Source: an uncultured Clostridia bacterium (GTDB taxonomy: Bacteria > Bacillota > Clostridia > Christensenellales > CAG-314). From it: a stretch of 30,357 nucleotides of DNA. A program made the translations under genes and the position numbers. The DNA is taken from NCBI GenBank assembly GCA_934281515.1, contig CAKQXG010000010.1:1-30357 (forward strand), read 5' to 3'. The notes below the pieces were generated by a model. That model made no database searches, was not told the origin of the DNA, and was given only the letters and a program-made list of their open reading frames with translations. Below are positions 16,029 through 25,005 of this stretch, one piece after another; position 1 is the first letter of the stretch, and every line of letters starts with the position of its first letter.

Positions 16029-18635
16029 ATGAACAAACGTATTTTGATACCTATCCTTGTCTGTATCCTTGTTGTTTCTTTGTTGTGTGCATGCAGTACC
16101 GACATCGAGTTTAGTTTCCCTAAGTACCGCGTCGACAAGACCTCTACCAAGGAAGAGCCTCTTGCCAAGGACGACGGAGCGGTAATCGACGGCGTACTGG
16201 ACGAGCCTTTCTGGCAGGACGCGCAAAAGACGGCTTTTACCATTACCAGTAAGGTGTCCGACGACGTAACGATGACCACAATGGTGTATGTGTCCGATTT
16301 CGGCGTGTACTTCGGCATTGTTGTCAACGACTACGCCGTGTACTACAACTCCGAACGCAAACCGTCACGCAACACTTCGGCGGAGATCTACGTGCGCGGT
16401 TTCGGCAACAGCGAAACGGAAACCTACAACCTGCGCCTTGCGCCCACGGGCGTTGACGGCGAAATTCAAAAGGAATCTCGTTCGTGGCGACTGACTACCG
16501 TCAACGGCAAAGCCGAGTTCCGCCAATGGGTGTACCTGTGGGAAGGGGCCTCGGTGGTCAAGGGCAATATCAACACGAGTTTGTGCGAAGGTTACGTTGC
16601 CGAAGCGTTTATCCCGTGGAGTACACTAGGCGTCGGCAACTGCGGCTACGTAAGATACATGCCTGCGTTCAACCACGTAGAAACGGAAAGCGCAAGCAGT
16701 GCCGAGCGTACCTGGACGGGTACGACGGGTTGCAACATCAAGTCGCCCGACACCTACAAGGTGGTGTGCAACCAAGGCATCGTCGATCTTGACGGACGTC
16801 AACCCACGATACTTACCGCTCCCGCAATTCACCTCAGCGACTCGTTGCTGAGTGACGGCACTTACACAACTACGGTTGCGGCAACATCCAACTTCGGCGC
16901 AGACGGACTGAACAACGAACAATCGGCAGTCGACGCGGAGTGGAACCTGCCCGACGGCGTAACAATGACCAAAAACGCCGACCACACTGTGACAATCGGC
17001 GTACCGCAAAGCAAGATAGCCGACTTCAAGGACGGTATCCCCTACACGGTGACATATCTCGGAGTTACCGAAACAAGTGAAATACTGTATGCTCCCGTAG
17101 CGTTGGACGGTATGCCCGACGAGGCGTACGGACCTAAGTACAGTCGCAGCACTCTTAACGGTGCGTCGCAAACAACCTACGCCAAGGTTGCACGCAAGGG
17201 CGTGTATATAATGGTGGAAGTCACCGACGGCAACATTCAACTTAATACCCACACCGAAACGTACTTTATGTTCGGCGACAAGTGTCAAATCGGCAACAGC
17301 TGGCAATTGCGCTACTACCCCTACTCCGACACTTACAAAACCTACGCTTACAACACGCCCAATGCCCAAAATTACGCTTGGTCGGAGTTGACGGGCAATG
17401 CAAAACTAGGCGTAAATCTGATAGGCAAGATTACCGACAAGGGTTACAATGTGGAAATTTACATTCCCTATTCCGTACTTAAACTTGCCGAGGCTCCGCA
17501 AACGGTCAAAGTGTTGTCATGCTACGGCTACTATCCGCAGGGCGCGACAAGCGTGTCCAATATGGACGGCGACACACGCATCGGCAACAAGTACGTATGG
17601 GACGTGGCAAACTACCTGACGTTTGACGCAAACGGCTACGTGCGCAAGTCGGTCAACCTGGACAACGTCGTGTTGACCGAGGACGACCTCAAAGACGGCA
17701 ACTACGTCAAAGACTTTGCCATAACCGACGACGAAGGTAACTTGTTGAAAGTGGACAAATTTACCTTCCTTGCCAACAACATCATGCCGCTGGACAACGG
17801 CTGTTACCGCATCATTATACCGCAGGACGAACGCAACAAGTTTGTCACTCCGAGGCAAGAATCGCTTGTCTTAGACGGTCAAAAGTACAAGATTTACTTC
17901 GAAATCTTCAATCCTGCCAATGCCGACGTATTTGTCAACTACGACAACGGCACGGTGACAAACAGCGGTACCAAGACGTCCGCCACGGTGTCCACGGTCA
18001 AGATAAATGCCGAGCGCAACAGTACGGCGTTCATTGATGTACCTACTTCCGACGTCAAATACACAACGGGCATTGACGGCTCGGCAAACGGCGCAATCGT
18101 CACAAACAACAAGACGGGCGCATACACGCTGATGGACGGCGTAACGACAGGCACAAGCGACTTTACCGTGTCTGCATGGCTCAAGATTGACGGCAACACG
18201 ACAATTTCTACCGGCAACAGTAATGTACTGTTTGCCACAAGCAGTGTCGGCGGAGTTAAGTCGCACGGCGGTTTCTATGTTACCATGCGCAACAAAGACG
18301 GTGTCTACTCTTTGCAATTCTCCTACAACGGCGACACGCGCACGGCGGTCAGCGAAACAACCAAGAGTTTGCCCTTTGCCGCAGGCGAGTGGAACCTCAT
18401 CACATTGGTACGCAAAGGCACAAGCCTGACGATCTACCTCAACACACGCAAGGTGTACACCGTAACGCTTACGGACAATGCCGATCTCGGCGGCAACCTG
18501 CTGTCGTTTGGCGGTTTCTACGGCGAAACGTTTGCCTACCAGGACAGCGACATGATGTTTGACAACGCTTGCTTCTTCGGTCGCGCACTTGGCGAAGGTA
18601 ACATCAAGGCTTTGTACGAAATGTACAACAAGTAA
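16029..18635 (+). CDS. Surface lipoprotein of CBM9-like and LamG-like binding modules
   Basis: An 868-residue lipoprotein (lipobox LCAC, Cys22) with no recognisable catalytic domain. Modules in order: a CBM9-like sugar-binding sandwich at about 52-235 (opening VIDGVLDEPFW), a short beta-rich spacer at about 260-350, a second CBM9-like domain at about 357-535 (opening ALDGMPDEAY), an unnamed beta module at about 545-635 (DGNYVKDF, then GCYRIIIP), and a LamG/concanavalin-like domain at about 680-868 (DFTVSAWLKI, FFGRALGEGNI). The second CBM9-like domain, the unnamed module and LamG are homologous to parts of the next gene. It probably holds polysaccharide at the cell surface beside the GH43 enzyme. 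GGAGG lies just before the ATG. Confidence 0.75.
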   Translation: MNKRILIPILVCILVVSLLCACSTDIEFSFPKYRVDKTSTKEEPLAKDDGAVIDGVLDEPFWQDAQKTAFTITSKVSDDVTMTTMVYVSDFGVYFGIVVNDYAVYYNSERKPSRNTSAEIYVRGFGNSETETYNLRLAPTGVDGEIQKESRSWRLTTVNGKAEFRQWVYLWEGASVVKGNINTSLCEGYVAEAFIPWSTLGVGNCGYVRYMPAFNHVETESASSAERTWTGTTGCNIKSPDTYKVVCNQGIVDLDGRQPTILTAPAIHLSDSLLSDGTYTTTVAATSNFGADGLNNEQSAVDAEWNLPDGVTMTKNADHTVTIGVPQSKIADFKDGIPYTVTYLGVTETSEILYAPVALDGMPDEAYGPKYSRSTLNGASQTTYAKVARKGVYIMVEVTDGNIQLNTHTETYFMFGDKCQIGNSWQLRYYPYSDTYKTYAYNTPNAQNYAWSELTGNAKLGVNLIGKITDKGYNVEIYIPYSVLKLAEAPQTVKVLSCYGYYPQGATSVSNMDGDTRIGNKYVWDVANYLTFDANGYVRKSVNLDNVVLTEDDLKDGNYVKDFAITDDEGNLLKVDKFTFLANNIMPLDNGCYRIIIPQDERNKFVTPRQESLVLDGQKYKIYFEIFNPANADVFVNYDNGTVTNSGTKTSATVSTVKINAERNSTAFIDVPTSDVKYTTGIDGSANGAIVTNNKTGAYTLMDGVTTGTSDFTVSAWLKIDGNTTISTGNSNVLFATSSVGGVKSHGGFYVTMRNKDGVYSLQFSYNGDTRTAVSETTKSLPFAAGEWNLITLVRKGTSLTIYLNTRKVYTVTLTDNADLGGNLLSFGGFYGETFAYQDSDMMFDNACFFGRALGEGNIKALYEMYNK

Positions 18636-18645
18636 TTAAATAAGT

Positions 18646-18678
18646 ACCGCTTTGCGGCATTAAACACTGCAAAGCGGT
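18646..18678 (+). promoter_or_regulatory. Intercistronic stem-loop
   Basis: A perfect 10-bp stem (ACCGCTTTGC at 18646-18655, complement at 18669-18678) with a 13-base loop lies 11 bases after the stop codon. There is no T run, so it is more likely an mRNA stability or processing element than a full terminator. Confidence 0.5.
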
Positions 18679-18710
18679 GCAAATAAAACAGTTTGTACAA
18701 CTGAACGGAG

Positions 18711-18740
18711 TTGGACAGACGGTTTGAAAAAGGCTGTAAT
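18711..18740 (+). promoter_or_regulatory. Weak candidate promoter before the giant lipoprotein gene
   Basis: TTGGAC (18711-18716) and TGTAAT (18735-18740) are 18 bases apart, in the 149-base gap between the two binding-module genes. The match is modest, and readthrough from upstream could suffice. Confidence 0.3.
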
Positions 18741-18784
18741 ATTTGCTGAGCAAATAAAAAATAAATCTTTGAAGGAGGAACTAG

Positions 18785-21700
18785 ATGAGCAAAAGGACAT
18801 TGACAGTTGCATTGCTTGCGTTGATTGCCGTGTTGTGTTTGGCAATGGTCGCATGTATGCCTGCCCATGAACACGAGTACGAAACCACTTGGTCGTACGA
18901 CGAAACGCAACACTGGCACAAATGTAAGGGTTGCGACGAAGTTGTCGACAAGGCCTCTCACCACGGCGGTACGGCTACATGCAGCGCAAAGGCAATCTGC
19001 GTCGACTGCGGTCAAACCTACGGCGAACTTGCCGACCACGATTGGGGCGAGTGGAAGGTAACAACCGAACCGACTTGCACCGAAAAGGGAGTAGAAACCC
19101 GCGTTTGCAAGGTCGATCCTACGCACACCGAAACTCGCGAAGTGGCGGCCAAGGACCACAACTATGCCGACACATGGAGTCACGACGAAACCAACCACTG
19201 GATCGAGTGCACAGCCTGCAACGATAAGAAAGACCTTGCTGCACACCAATACGGCGATTGGACGGTTGTAACCGAGGCTTCCTACACTGCGGCAGGATCC
19301 CAAAAACACTCCTGCACTACATGCGGATACGAACAAACGGAAGAGATTGCCCAACTCGTTGCCGTCACTAGCGTGACGATTGACGGCGAAAGCACTCTTC
19401 AACTGAAAATCGGCGACAATGCGACGCTTACCGCAAAGGTACGGCCCGACAACGCAACCGACAAAGCGTTGACGTGGACAAGTACCGACAGCGAAGTGGT
19501 GGAAGTTGTCGACGGCGAAATAATTGCGCGCGGCACAGGCACGGGCACAATCACGGCTACCGCCCACGACGGGCAAGGTGCCAAGGCATCGGTTACAATC
19601 ACGGTAGTGGTGCTTGCAAACGAAGTAAAGATTGCGGGCGACAGCTATGTTGCAATCGGCGGCACGATAGACTTTGCCGCAACGGTATCTCCCGACAACA
19701 CGACCGACAAGACGGTTTCGTGGTCAACGGACAACAGCGAAGTTGCAACAATCGACAACAGCGGCAAACTGACCGCCGTTGCGGAAGGCAAAGTTACCGT
19801 TACCGCAACCACAACCAACGGCAAGACTGCCACTGCAACGGTGTACGTAACCAAGGTTGCGATTGACGGCAACATTGACGACGATTTGTATGCCAACACA
19901 ATTCCTTTGCACAACGACACGTTGAAGTACAAAGAAGCAGTCGCTACCAACCCAATCACTGACGAAATAAGAGTAATTTTCGGTGACAGCGGTTTGTATG
20001 TCACTCACAAAGTTACCGACGCTTTTGTCGGAGCGAAAACATGTATTGAAACATTTATTTGTACAGGCGATACGCCCGTTGCGGCAAGCGGTTCACAACC
20101 GGCAAACATGTACTACGTTCGTTTCTATGTACACCCCGAGAACGGCAAATTCTTTACTAATGTGTACAACGGAAAGTCAGGTAGCTTCCCTTGGAAAACA
20201 GATGTACCGATGGATTTGTTCCACAAACTCAAGATTACCGAAAATGGTTTCAATGTGGAAATTTTCATTCCGTATTCCACAATCGGGCTTACGGAAAAAC
20301 CGCAAACAATCAATTTGCTGTCGCAACATTTGAATTATGCAACAGCCAATGCTGAAAAGGAAAAAAATGCAGTAGGTAACTACTACGGTATAGAACAAGC
20401 AAAACTAGTTGACATCAACAACTACTGGAAGTTTGACAGTATGGGTTACTACCGTGCAAACAACACATCGTACGGTATCATCAACAGCATCGGCGACATT
20501 ACGGTCGGCAGTAACGAGATTGTAGACGGCAATTATGTCAAGACATTTACAGTCAAATCAAAGTTCCAAGAATACGACTCATATACGGCCGTGTCGGGAC
20601 TTACATTTGACAACGAGTACATTACGGCAATCGGCAACGGCGTGTACAAAATCAGCATTCCCAAGTCGGTAGAAGCAGAGTACTACACCGGCAAAGAAGT
20701 AGCCGTCAAGCGTGGCAACGAAGTAATCGGCAGTTTCAATCTTACAATTGTCGAAGGCATTCCCGTAACAAGTATTTCTTTGGAAGGTGGCAAAACACAA
20801 CTTGTCAAGGACGAAGAAACGACATTCAACGTTGTGTACAACCCCGCAAATGCAAATCTTTTGAAAGGTATCACGTGGCGCAGTTCCGACGAGTCTGTAG
20901 TTACCGTCGTTGACGGAAAAGTTACGGCAGTAGGTTACGGCTACGCAACAATCACCGCCGTTACCGAAGGCGGCGTGGAAGCCAAAGTTACCGTTTGGGT
21001 GCCCGAAACAGTCATTGACGGCAACGTCGACGACGAGTTGTATGCCAACACAATTCCTTTGCACAACGACACGTTGAAGTACAAGGATGCAACCGCTACC
21101 AACCCCATCACCGATGACACCAAAGTCATTTTCGGCGAAAAGGGCTTGTACATTACTCACAAAGTTGTCGACGCATTTGTCGGTGCGCAAACACGTATCG
21201 AAACATTTATTTGCACAGGCGATACGCCCGTTGCGGCAAGCGGTTCACAACCGGCAAACATGTACTACTTCCGTTTCTATGTACATCCCGAAAACGGTAA
21301 ATTCTTTACCAATGTGTACAACGGAAAGTCCAGCGACTTCCCCTGGAATACAAATGTACCGATGGATTTGTTCCACAAACTCAAGATTACCGAAAATGGT
21401 TTCAATGTGGAAATTTTCATTCCGTATTCCACAATTGGACTTACGGAGAAACCGCAAACCATCAACTTCTTGTCGCAACATTTGACGTATGCAACAGCCA
21501 ACGCTGCCAACGAGAAAAACGCAGTGGGTAATTACTACGGCATAGAGAAACTCAAGCTTATTGATATCGGTAACTACGTCAAGTTTGACGGCATGGGTTA
21601 CTACCGTGCAAACAACGCATCGTACGGTATCATCAACAGCATTGGCGAAAAAGTTGTCGGCAACAATGAGATTGTAGACGGCAACTATGTAAGCACGATT

Positions 21701-22882
21701 ACGATCAATTCGACGTTCCAGGCGTACGACTCCTTTACGGCAGTGTCCGGGCTTACCTTTGACAGTGCGTATATCACGGAAGTAGGCAACGGTGTGTACA
21801 AGATTGTCGTACCCGAGGACAAACAACCCGACTTTGCCACTGCGCAAACAATCAAGGTTATGCGCGGCACGGAAGAAATTGGTACGTTTACGCTAAGATT
21901 GACAACGGCTGTCCCCGTGACCGACATCGAACTCAACGGACCCGACAGTGCGGTTGTCGGTGATACGGACATCAAGTTTACGGCGACGGTGTTGCCCGAC
22001 AACGCAACCGACCAAACCGTAACGTGGGAAAGCTCCGATACGGACGTTGCAACAATCGACGGCGAAGGCAATGTTACCATTGTCGGCATAGGTACAACTA
22101 CTATCAAGGCTACTGCGGGCGGTATCAGTGTTACGAAAAAAATGGTTGTAGGCGAAGCTCTTACAAGAGAAGCCGTTGTCAAGGTGACGTATGAAAACGG
22201 TACCGTAGTCAACAGCGGAACAAACCAGGATGTTGTGATTGACACCGTTGTTCGCAATGCCGTTGAAAATCCACCCAAAGATACTCCTAAAACCGATGCT
22301 TTTAATCACACAGATAGCAATGCTTTCGTGACGGGTATTGACGGTGACAAAAATGGTGCGTTGTCAACAAACAATGAGAAGGGATCGTACTTGCTTATTA
22401 AAGATTACAATCTTGGCACAAACGACTTTACTATATCCGCATGGGTGTATGTTGCTGATATGAGCAAGCTAAGTGGTGGCGGCGGATCTCAACTTTGGGG
22501 AACATGTATGGTTGATGCCAAACCGATAACCGGAATGATGGTTGGTATTAGAAATAACGGAAAGATTGTTTATAAGTTAAACGGTCACTCCGGCCCAGCA
22601 AAAAGTGTAGATACATCATCATCGGCATTGAAAGGCTGGCACAAGTTCACTGTGACTCGTAGTGGAAACAAAGTGAGTATTTATTTCGACAACGTACTGA
22701 AGAAAACGGAAACCATTGCAGAAGCCAACCTTGACTTTGGTACTCATACCATTTGTTTCGGTGCATATATCAACGAAACGTGGTCGTATCAAAACAGTAG
22801 CATTGTCTACGACAACGTAACAATTTACGACTACGCCTTGACGCAAGGACAAATCGTCGCACTTACGGCTAGCAAAAAGTAG
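18785..22882 (+). CDS. Giant multimodular surface lipoprotein (Cys/His-rich, Big_2, CBM9-like, LamG-like)
   Basis: A 1365-residue lipoprotein (MVAC, Cys24; a slightly weak lipobox) with no recognised enzyme domain. Order: Cys/His-rich repeats at about 27-185 with five CxxC-like or HW-x-x-C clusters (HWHKCKGC, CVDCG, HWIECTAC, SCTTCGY); two Ig-like Big_2 domains at about 190-275 and 278-357; a CBM9-like domain at 358-560; an unnamed beta module at 570-658; Big_2 at 660-741; a second CBM9-like domain at 742-945; a second unnamed module at 954-1042; Big_2 at about 1046-1130; and a LamG-like end at about 1140-1365. The middle is a tandem duplication. It is likely a long cell-surface rod carrying several sugar-binding sites. 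AAGGAGG sits just before the ATG. Binding specificity is unknown. Confidence 0.78.
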   Translation: MSKRTLTVALLALIAVLCLAMVACMPAHEHEYETTWSYDETQHWHKCKGCDEVVDKASHHGGTATCSAKAICVDCGQTYGELADHDWGEWKVTTEPTCTEKGVETRVCKVDPTHTETREVAAKDHNYADTWSHDETNHWIECTACNDKKDLAAHQYGDWTVVTEASYTAAGSQKHSCTTCGYEQTEEIAQLVAVTSVTIDGESTLQLKIGDNATLTAKVRPDNATDKALTWTSTDSEVVEVVDGEIIARGTGTGTITATAHDGQGAKASVTITVVVLANEVKIAGDSYVAIGGTIDFAATVSPDNTTDKTVSWSTDNSEVATIDNSGKLTAVAEGKVTVTATTTNGKTATATVYVTKVAIDGNIDDDLYANTIPLHNDTLKYKEAVATNPITDEIRVIFGDSGLYVTHKVTDAFVGAKTCIETFICTGDTPVAASGSQPANMYYVRFYVHPENGKFFTNVYNGKSGSFPWKTDVPMDLFHKLKITENGFNVEIFIPYSTIGLTEKPQTINLLSQHLNYATANAEKEKNAVGNYYGIEQAKLVDINNYWKFDSMGYYRANNTSYGIINSIGDITVGSNEIVDGNYVKTFTVKSKFQEYDSYTAVSGLTFDNEYITAIGNGVYKISIPKSVEAEYYTGKEVAVKRGNEVIGSFNLTIVEGIPVTSISLEGGKTQLVKDEETTFNVVYNPANANLLKGITWRSSDESVVTVVDGKVTAVGYGYATITAVTEGGVEAKVTVWVPETVIDGNVDDELYANTIPLHNDTLKYKDATATNPITDDTKVIFGEKGLYITHKVVDAFVGAQTRIETFICTGDTPVAASGSQPANMYYFRFYVHPENGKFFTNVYNGKSSDFPWNTNVPMDLFHKLKITENGFNVEIFIPYSTIGLTEKPQTINFLSQHLTYATANAANEKNAVGNYYGIEKLKLIDIGNYVKFDGMGYYRANNASYGIINSIGEKVVGNNEIVDGNYVSTITINSTFQAYDSFTAVSGLTFDSAYITEVGNGVYKIVVPEDKQPDFATAQTIKVMRGTEEIGTFTLRLTTAVPVTDIELNGPDSAVVGDTDIKFTATVLPDNATDQTVTWESSDTDVATIDGEGNVTIVGIGTTTIKATAGGISVTKKMVVGEALTREAVVKVTYENGTVVNSGTNQDVVIDTVVRNAVENPPKDTPKTDAFNHTDSNAFVTGIDGDKNGALSTNNEKGSYLLIKDYNLGTNDFTISAWVYVADMSKLSGGGGSQLWGTCMVDAKPITGMMVGIRNNGKIVYKLNGHSGPAKSVDTSSSALKGWHKFTVTRSGNKVSIYFDNVLKKTETIAEANLDFGTHTICFGAYINETWSYQNSSIVYDNVTIYDYALTQGQIVALTASKK
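19856..22159 (+). repeat. In-frame tandem duplication, two units of 1152 bases
   Basis: Unit one spans about 19856-21007 and unit two about 21008-22159, in phase with no net gap (384 codons each). Each carries CBM9-like, unnamed and Big_2 modules. Similarity is highest in the CBM9 part: 82 bases at 20202-20283 are identical to 21354-21435, including silent positions. The Big_2 ends have diverged much more, which points to a recent duplication or gene conversion limited to the binding domains. Confidence 0.85.
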
Positions 22883-23242
22883 TTTGATTGGTTTTGCCTG
22901 ACCACAAACAGGCATCACAACTCAATCCCGTTCCCCTTCAACAAGGGGAACGGGGACGGTTGTGTGTAATCTGTTTGAATTGTTGTGTAATCTATTTGTT
23001 TGATGCGCTCGAAGTGGCATACCGCTCACTTTGTAGTAGGCGTCGGATGTTGTCAACCAATCTTATCGCCGAGGTATTGTTTTCCAATTTGCCACATCGT
23101 GACAAATCGTAAAGCAATAATGGCAGGGTTTGGTAGGTAATTGCGTACCAACCCCGAAACGTTTTGCATTGCCCCGCACGGTCGGGCTGTCTTGCCGTGT
23201 TGTCGGCGTGCAGAACTACTTCTCACTTTCAAGGAGATTGTT
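22883..23242. other. 360-base gene-free gap with hairpins
   Basis: No credible gene. It holds a perfect 12-bp hairpin at 22927-22954 (CCCGTTCCCCTT, loop CAAC) whose flanks CACAAC and GTTGTG can pair further, a short direct repeat TTGTGTAATCT about 22 bases apart just after it, and a 10-bp stem with one mismatch at about 23126-23155. None has a T tract. No promoter with both boxes at good spacing was found, so expression of the esterase may be by readthrough. The C-rich hairpin resembles dispersed palindromic repeats. Confidence 0.55.
23155..23166. promoter_or_regulatory. Candidate operator (CGAAACGTTTTG)
   Basis: A CG-centred 12-mer similar to those at 3689 and 14203, located 76 bases before the esterase start codon. 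Confidence is low because only the AAACGTTT core is shared. Confidence 0.25.
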
Positions 23243-24886
23243 ATGAAAAACTTATTTGCAATTCTTGCCGTAGCGGTGCTTGTCTGCACTGCCGTTGTGG
23301 GTGGGGTAAGCTTGCCCGAAACCTTTGCGGAAGAAACGGCTCAACTCAAAAACGTTGACGTGTACCTTATCGCAGGGCAAAGTAACGCTGTAGGCTACAC
23401 CAAGGTGGACAGCTCCGAAGAACAAGCCGAGATTGACAAAGACCCTCGCTACACCGAAGGTTTTGCCGATGTGTTGTACTACGGCTACGTGGAATGCACC
23501 AAGGACAACACAATCCCGACGGACATGGCTGTAGCCAATGTCAGACTTGGCAAGGGAGCGCAGTCGCAAGGTAAAACTCGTGACGGCACAACCTACGCTA
23601 CATTTGGCCCGGAACTGGGTATGGCTAAGTATTTTGCTGACAACGGCGTTGCGGGTACGCAGTACGGTATCATCAAGTATGCGGCAGGCGGCACGGCAAT
23701 CTACGACGAGTTTAAGTCCAATCTGGGCAGTCAGTACGGCAACTGGATGAGCCCGTCGCTTGTAGCCAAGTACGGCAAGGGCGACGCTACGCTTACGGGG
23801 CTGTGCTACTCCAACTTCCTTACAACGGTGCGCCAAGGATTGCAGGCATACAAAGCCGCAGGCTACAACCCCGTGATAAAGGGTCTTGCTTGGATGCAGG
23901 GCGAAAGTGAAAGTCAAAGCGCAAACAACGCCAAGATTTACTCCGAATTACTAGGCACGTTGATAACCGACATGCGCAAGGATTTGACAGAGATCAGCGG
24001 TCAGGATTTGTCCGAAATGGTTGCCATAGTGGCAGAGATTCCGCAAAAATACAAGGATATGCTGAATGACAAAGGCGAAAGTATTGCTCCTTATGTCGAC
24101 ATTGTGCGTGCGCAGATGGACGCACTTAAAGAAAAGGACGCCGACGTCATTCTTATCGACAACGACTTTGTGAAGTTGCCCGGTACCGACAAACATCACT
24201 ACAACACGCCCGATATGTTGAAGGTCGGCGAAAACTTTGCCGAAGCGCTTGTGGAAGCGACGAGCGGCGGATTGCCCAAGGTAAAAGTTGTTTGCAGCGA
24301 AGGCGGCACAAGCAATATCGTGTCCAAGCGTGCCGAGGTTGCCGCCCAGTTGGCAGTAACATTGACCCCGAACAAAGGCTACGAAATGGAATCCTACTCG
24401 TTTGTCGGCGACAACGGACAAGCCGTCGAAGTTACCGCGCGTAAAGTAGGTAACGTGTTGCGTTTCGTAATGCCCGACGGCAACATTACTCTCAAAGCCG
24501 TGTTTAAGCCTATCCCGAAGTACAACGTCACCGTAGACGGCGGCGAGCATGGCGAAGTTTTTCGTACCAATGCGCAACGTCAACCGTTTAGGGGCGAAAG
24601 AGTTACGTTTACTTTCAAACCTGCCGAGGGTTACAAGCTTGACAAAGTCGTTGTAAACGGCGAAGAGGTGAAAACTGACGGCGCGTACACCTATCCCACC
24701 TACACGACGGAAGTTGCAGAGGATCTGAATGTCGTTGCGACTTTTGTCAAAATTCCCGTAGAAGTCGACACTGACCCTGCAAAACCGACAAAAAAAGGTT
24801 GCAAGGGCGTTGTGTCGGCGGGTGCGGCGATTGCCTCGATTGCTGCCGTTGCAGTGGCGTATTTTGTACGCAAAAAGAACGTTTAA
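23243..24886 (+). CDS. Surface carbohydrate esterase, SASA/CE6-like (SGNH fold)
   Basis: A 547-residue exported protein. The Sec signal peptide ends about residue 29 (ETFA, then EE). The catalytic domain, about 35-340, has IAGQSNAVG (43-51) with nucleophile Ser46, WMQGESES (217-224) and KHH at 317-319 as the likely His, as in sialate or acetylxylan O-acetylesterases. It would remove acetyl groups from plant glycan so that glycosidases can act. Residues about 345-510 form two bacterial beta repeats of the InlB/lipoprotein type (VTLTPNKGYEMESYSF, VTFTFKPAEGYKLDKV). The end has KKGCKG, a hydrophobic helix and RKKNV, a membrane tail common on clostridial surface proteins. The start at 23243 follows AAGGAGAT; the in-frame ATG at 23141 lacks that support and would bury the signal peptide. 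Confidence 0.85.
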   Translation: MKNLFAILAVAVLVCTAVVGGVSLPETFAEETAQLKNVDVYLIAGQSNAVGYTKVDSSEEQAEIDKDPRYTEGFADVLYYGYVECTKDNTIPTDMAVANVRLGKGAQSQGKTRDGTTYATFGPELGMAKYFADNGVAGTQYGIIKYAAGGTAIYDEFKSNLGSQYGNWMSPSLVAKYGKGDATLTGLCYSNFLTTVRQGLQAYKAAGYNPVIKGLAWMQGESESQSANNAKIYSELLGTLITDMRKDLTEISGQDLSEMVAIVAEIPQKYKDMLNDKGESIAPYVDIVRAQMDALKEKDADVILIDNDFVKLPGTDKHHYNTPDMLKVGENFAEALVEATSGGLPKVKVVCSEGGTSNIVSKRAEVAAQLAVTLTPNKGYEMESYSFVGDNGQAVEVTARKVGNVLRFVMPDGNITLKAVFKPIPKYNVTVDGGEHGEVFRTNAQRQPFRGERVTFTFKPAEGYKLDKVVVNGEEVKTDGAYTYPTYTTEVAEDLNVVATFVKIPVEVDTDPAKPTKKGCKGVVSAGAAIASIAAVAVAYFVRKKNV

Positions 24887-24908
24887 CAACTCTATGCGAC
24901 ACGCAGTA

Positions 24909-24940
24909 GGCCGATTTGCGGACTAAACGCAACATCGGCC
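24909..24940 (+). promoter_or_regulatory. Intercistronic stem-loop after the esterase gene
   Basis: A 12-bp stem with one bulged C (GGCCGATTTGCG at 24909-24920 pairing with 24928-24940) and a 7-base loop. No T tract follows. It lies in the 119-base gap between the esterase and glutaminase-like genes. Confidence 0.5.
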
Positions 24941-25005
24941 GTAGTTGAGCTTGCAAAGTGTATTGCGGCCGTATTGGTGCCGCTAAAAAATTGGAGAAAA
25001 GATTT

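Noticed and set aside
22888..23112. A 74-codon open frame in the gap before the esterase.
   Set aside because: It reads through the 12-bp palindrome, has no ribosome binding site and resembles no protein.
14252..24886. A cellulosome-like system, suggested by the many surface modules.
   Set aside because: No dockerin duplicated calcium motifs or cohesin domains were seen; anchoring is by lipid or a membrane tail.
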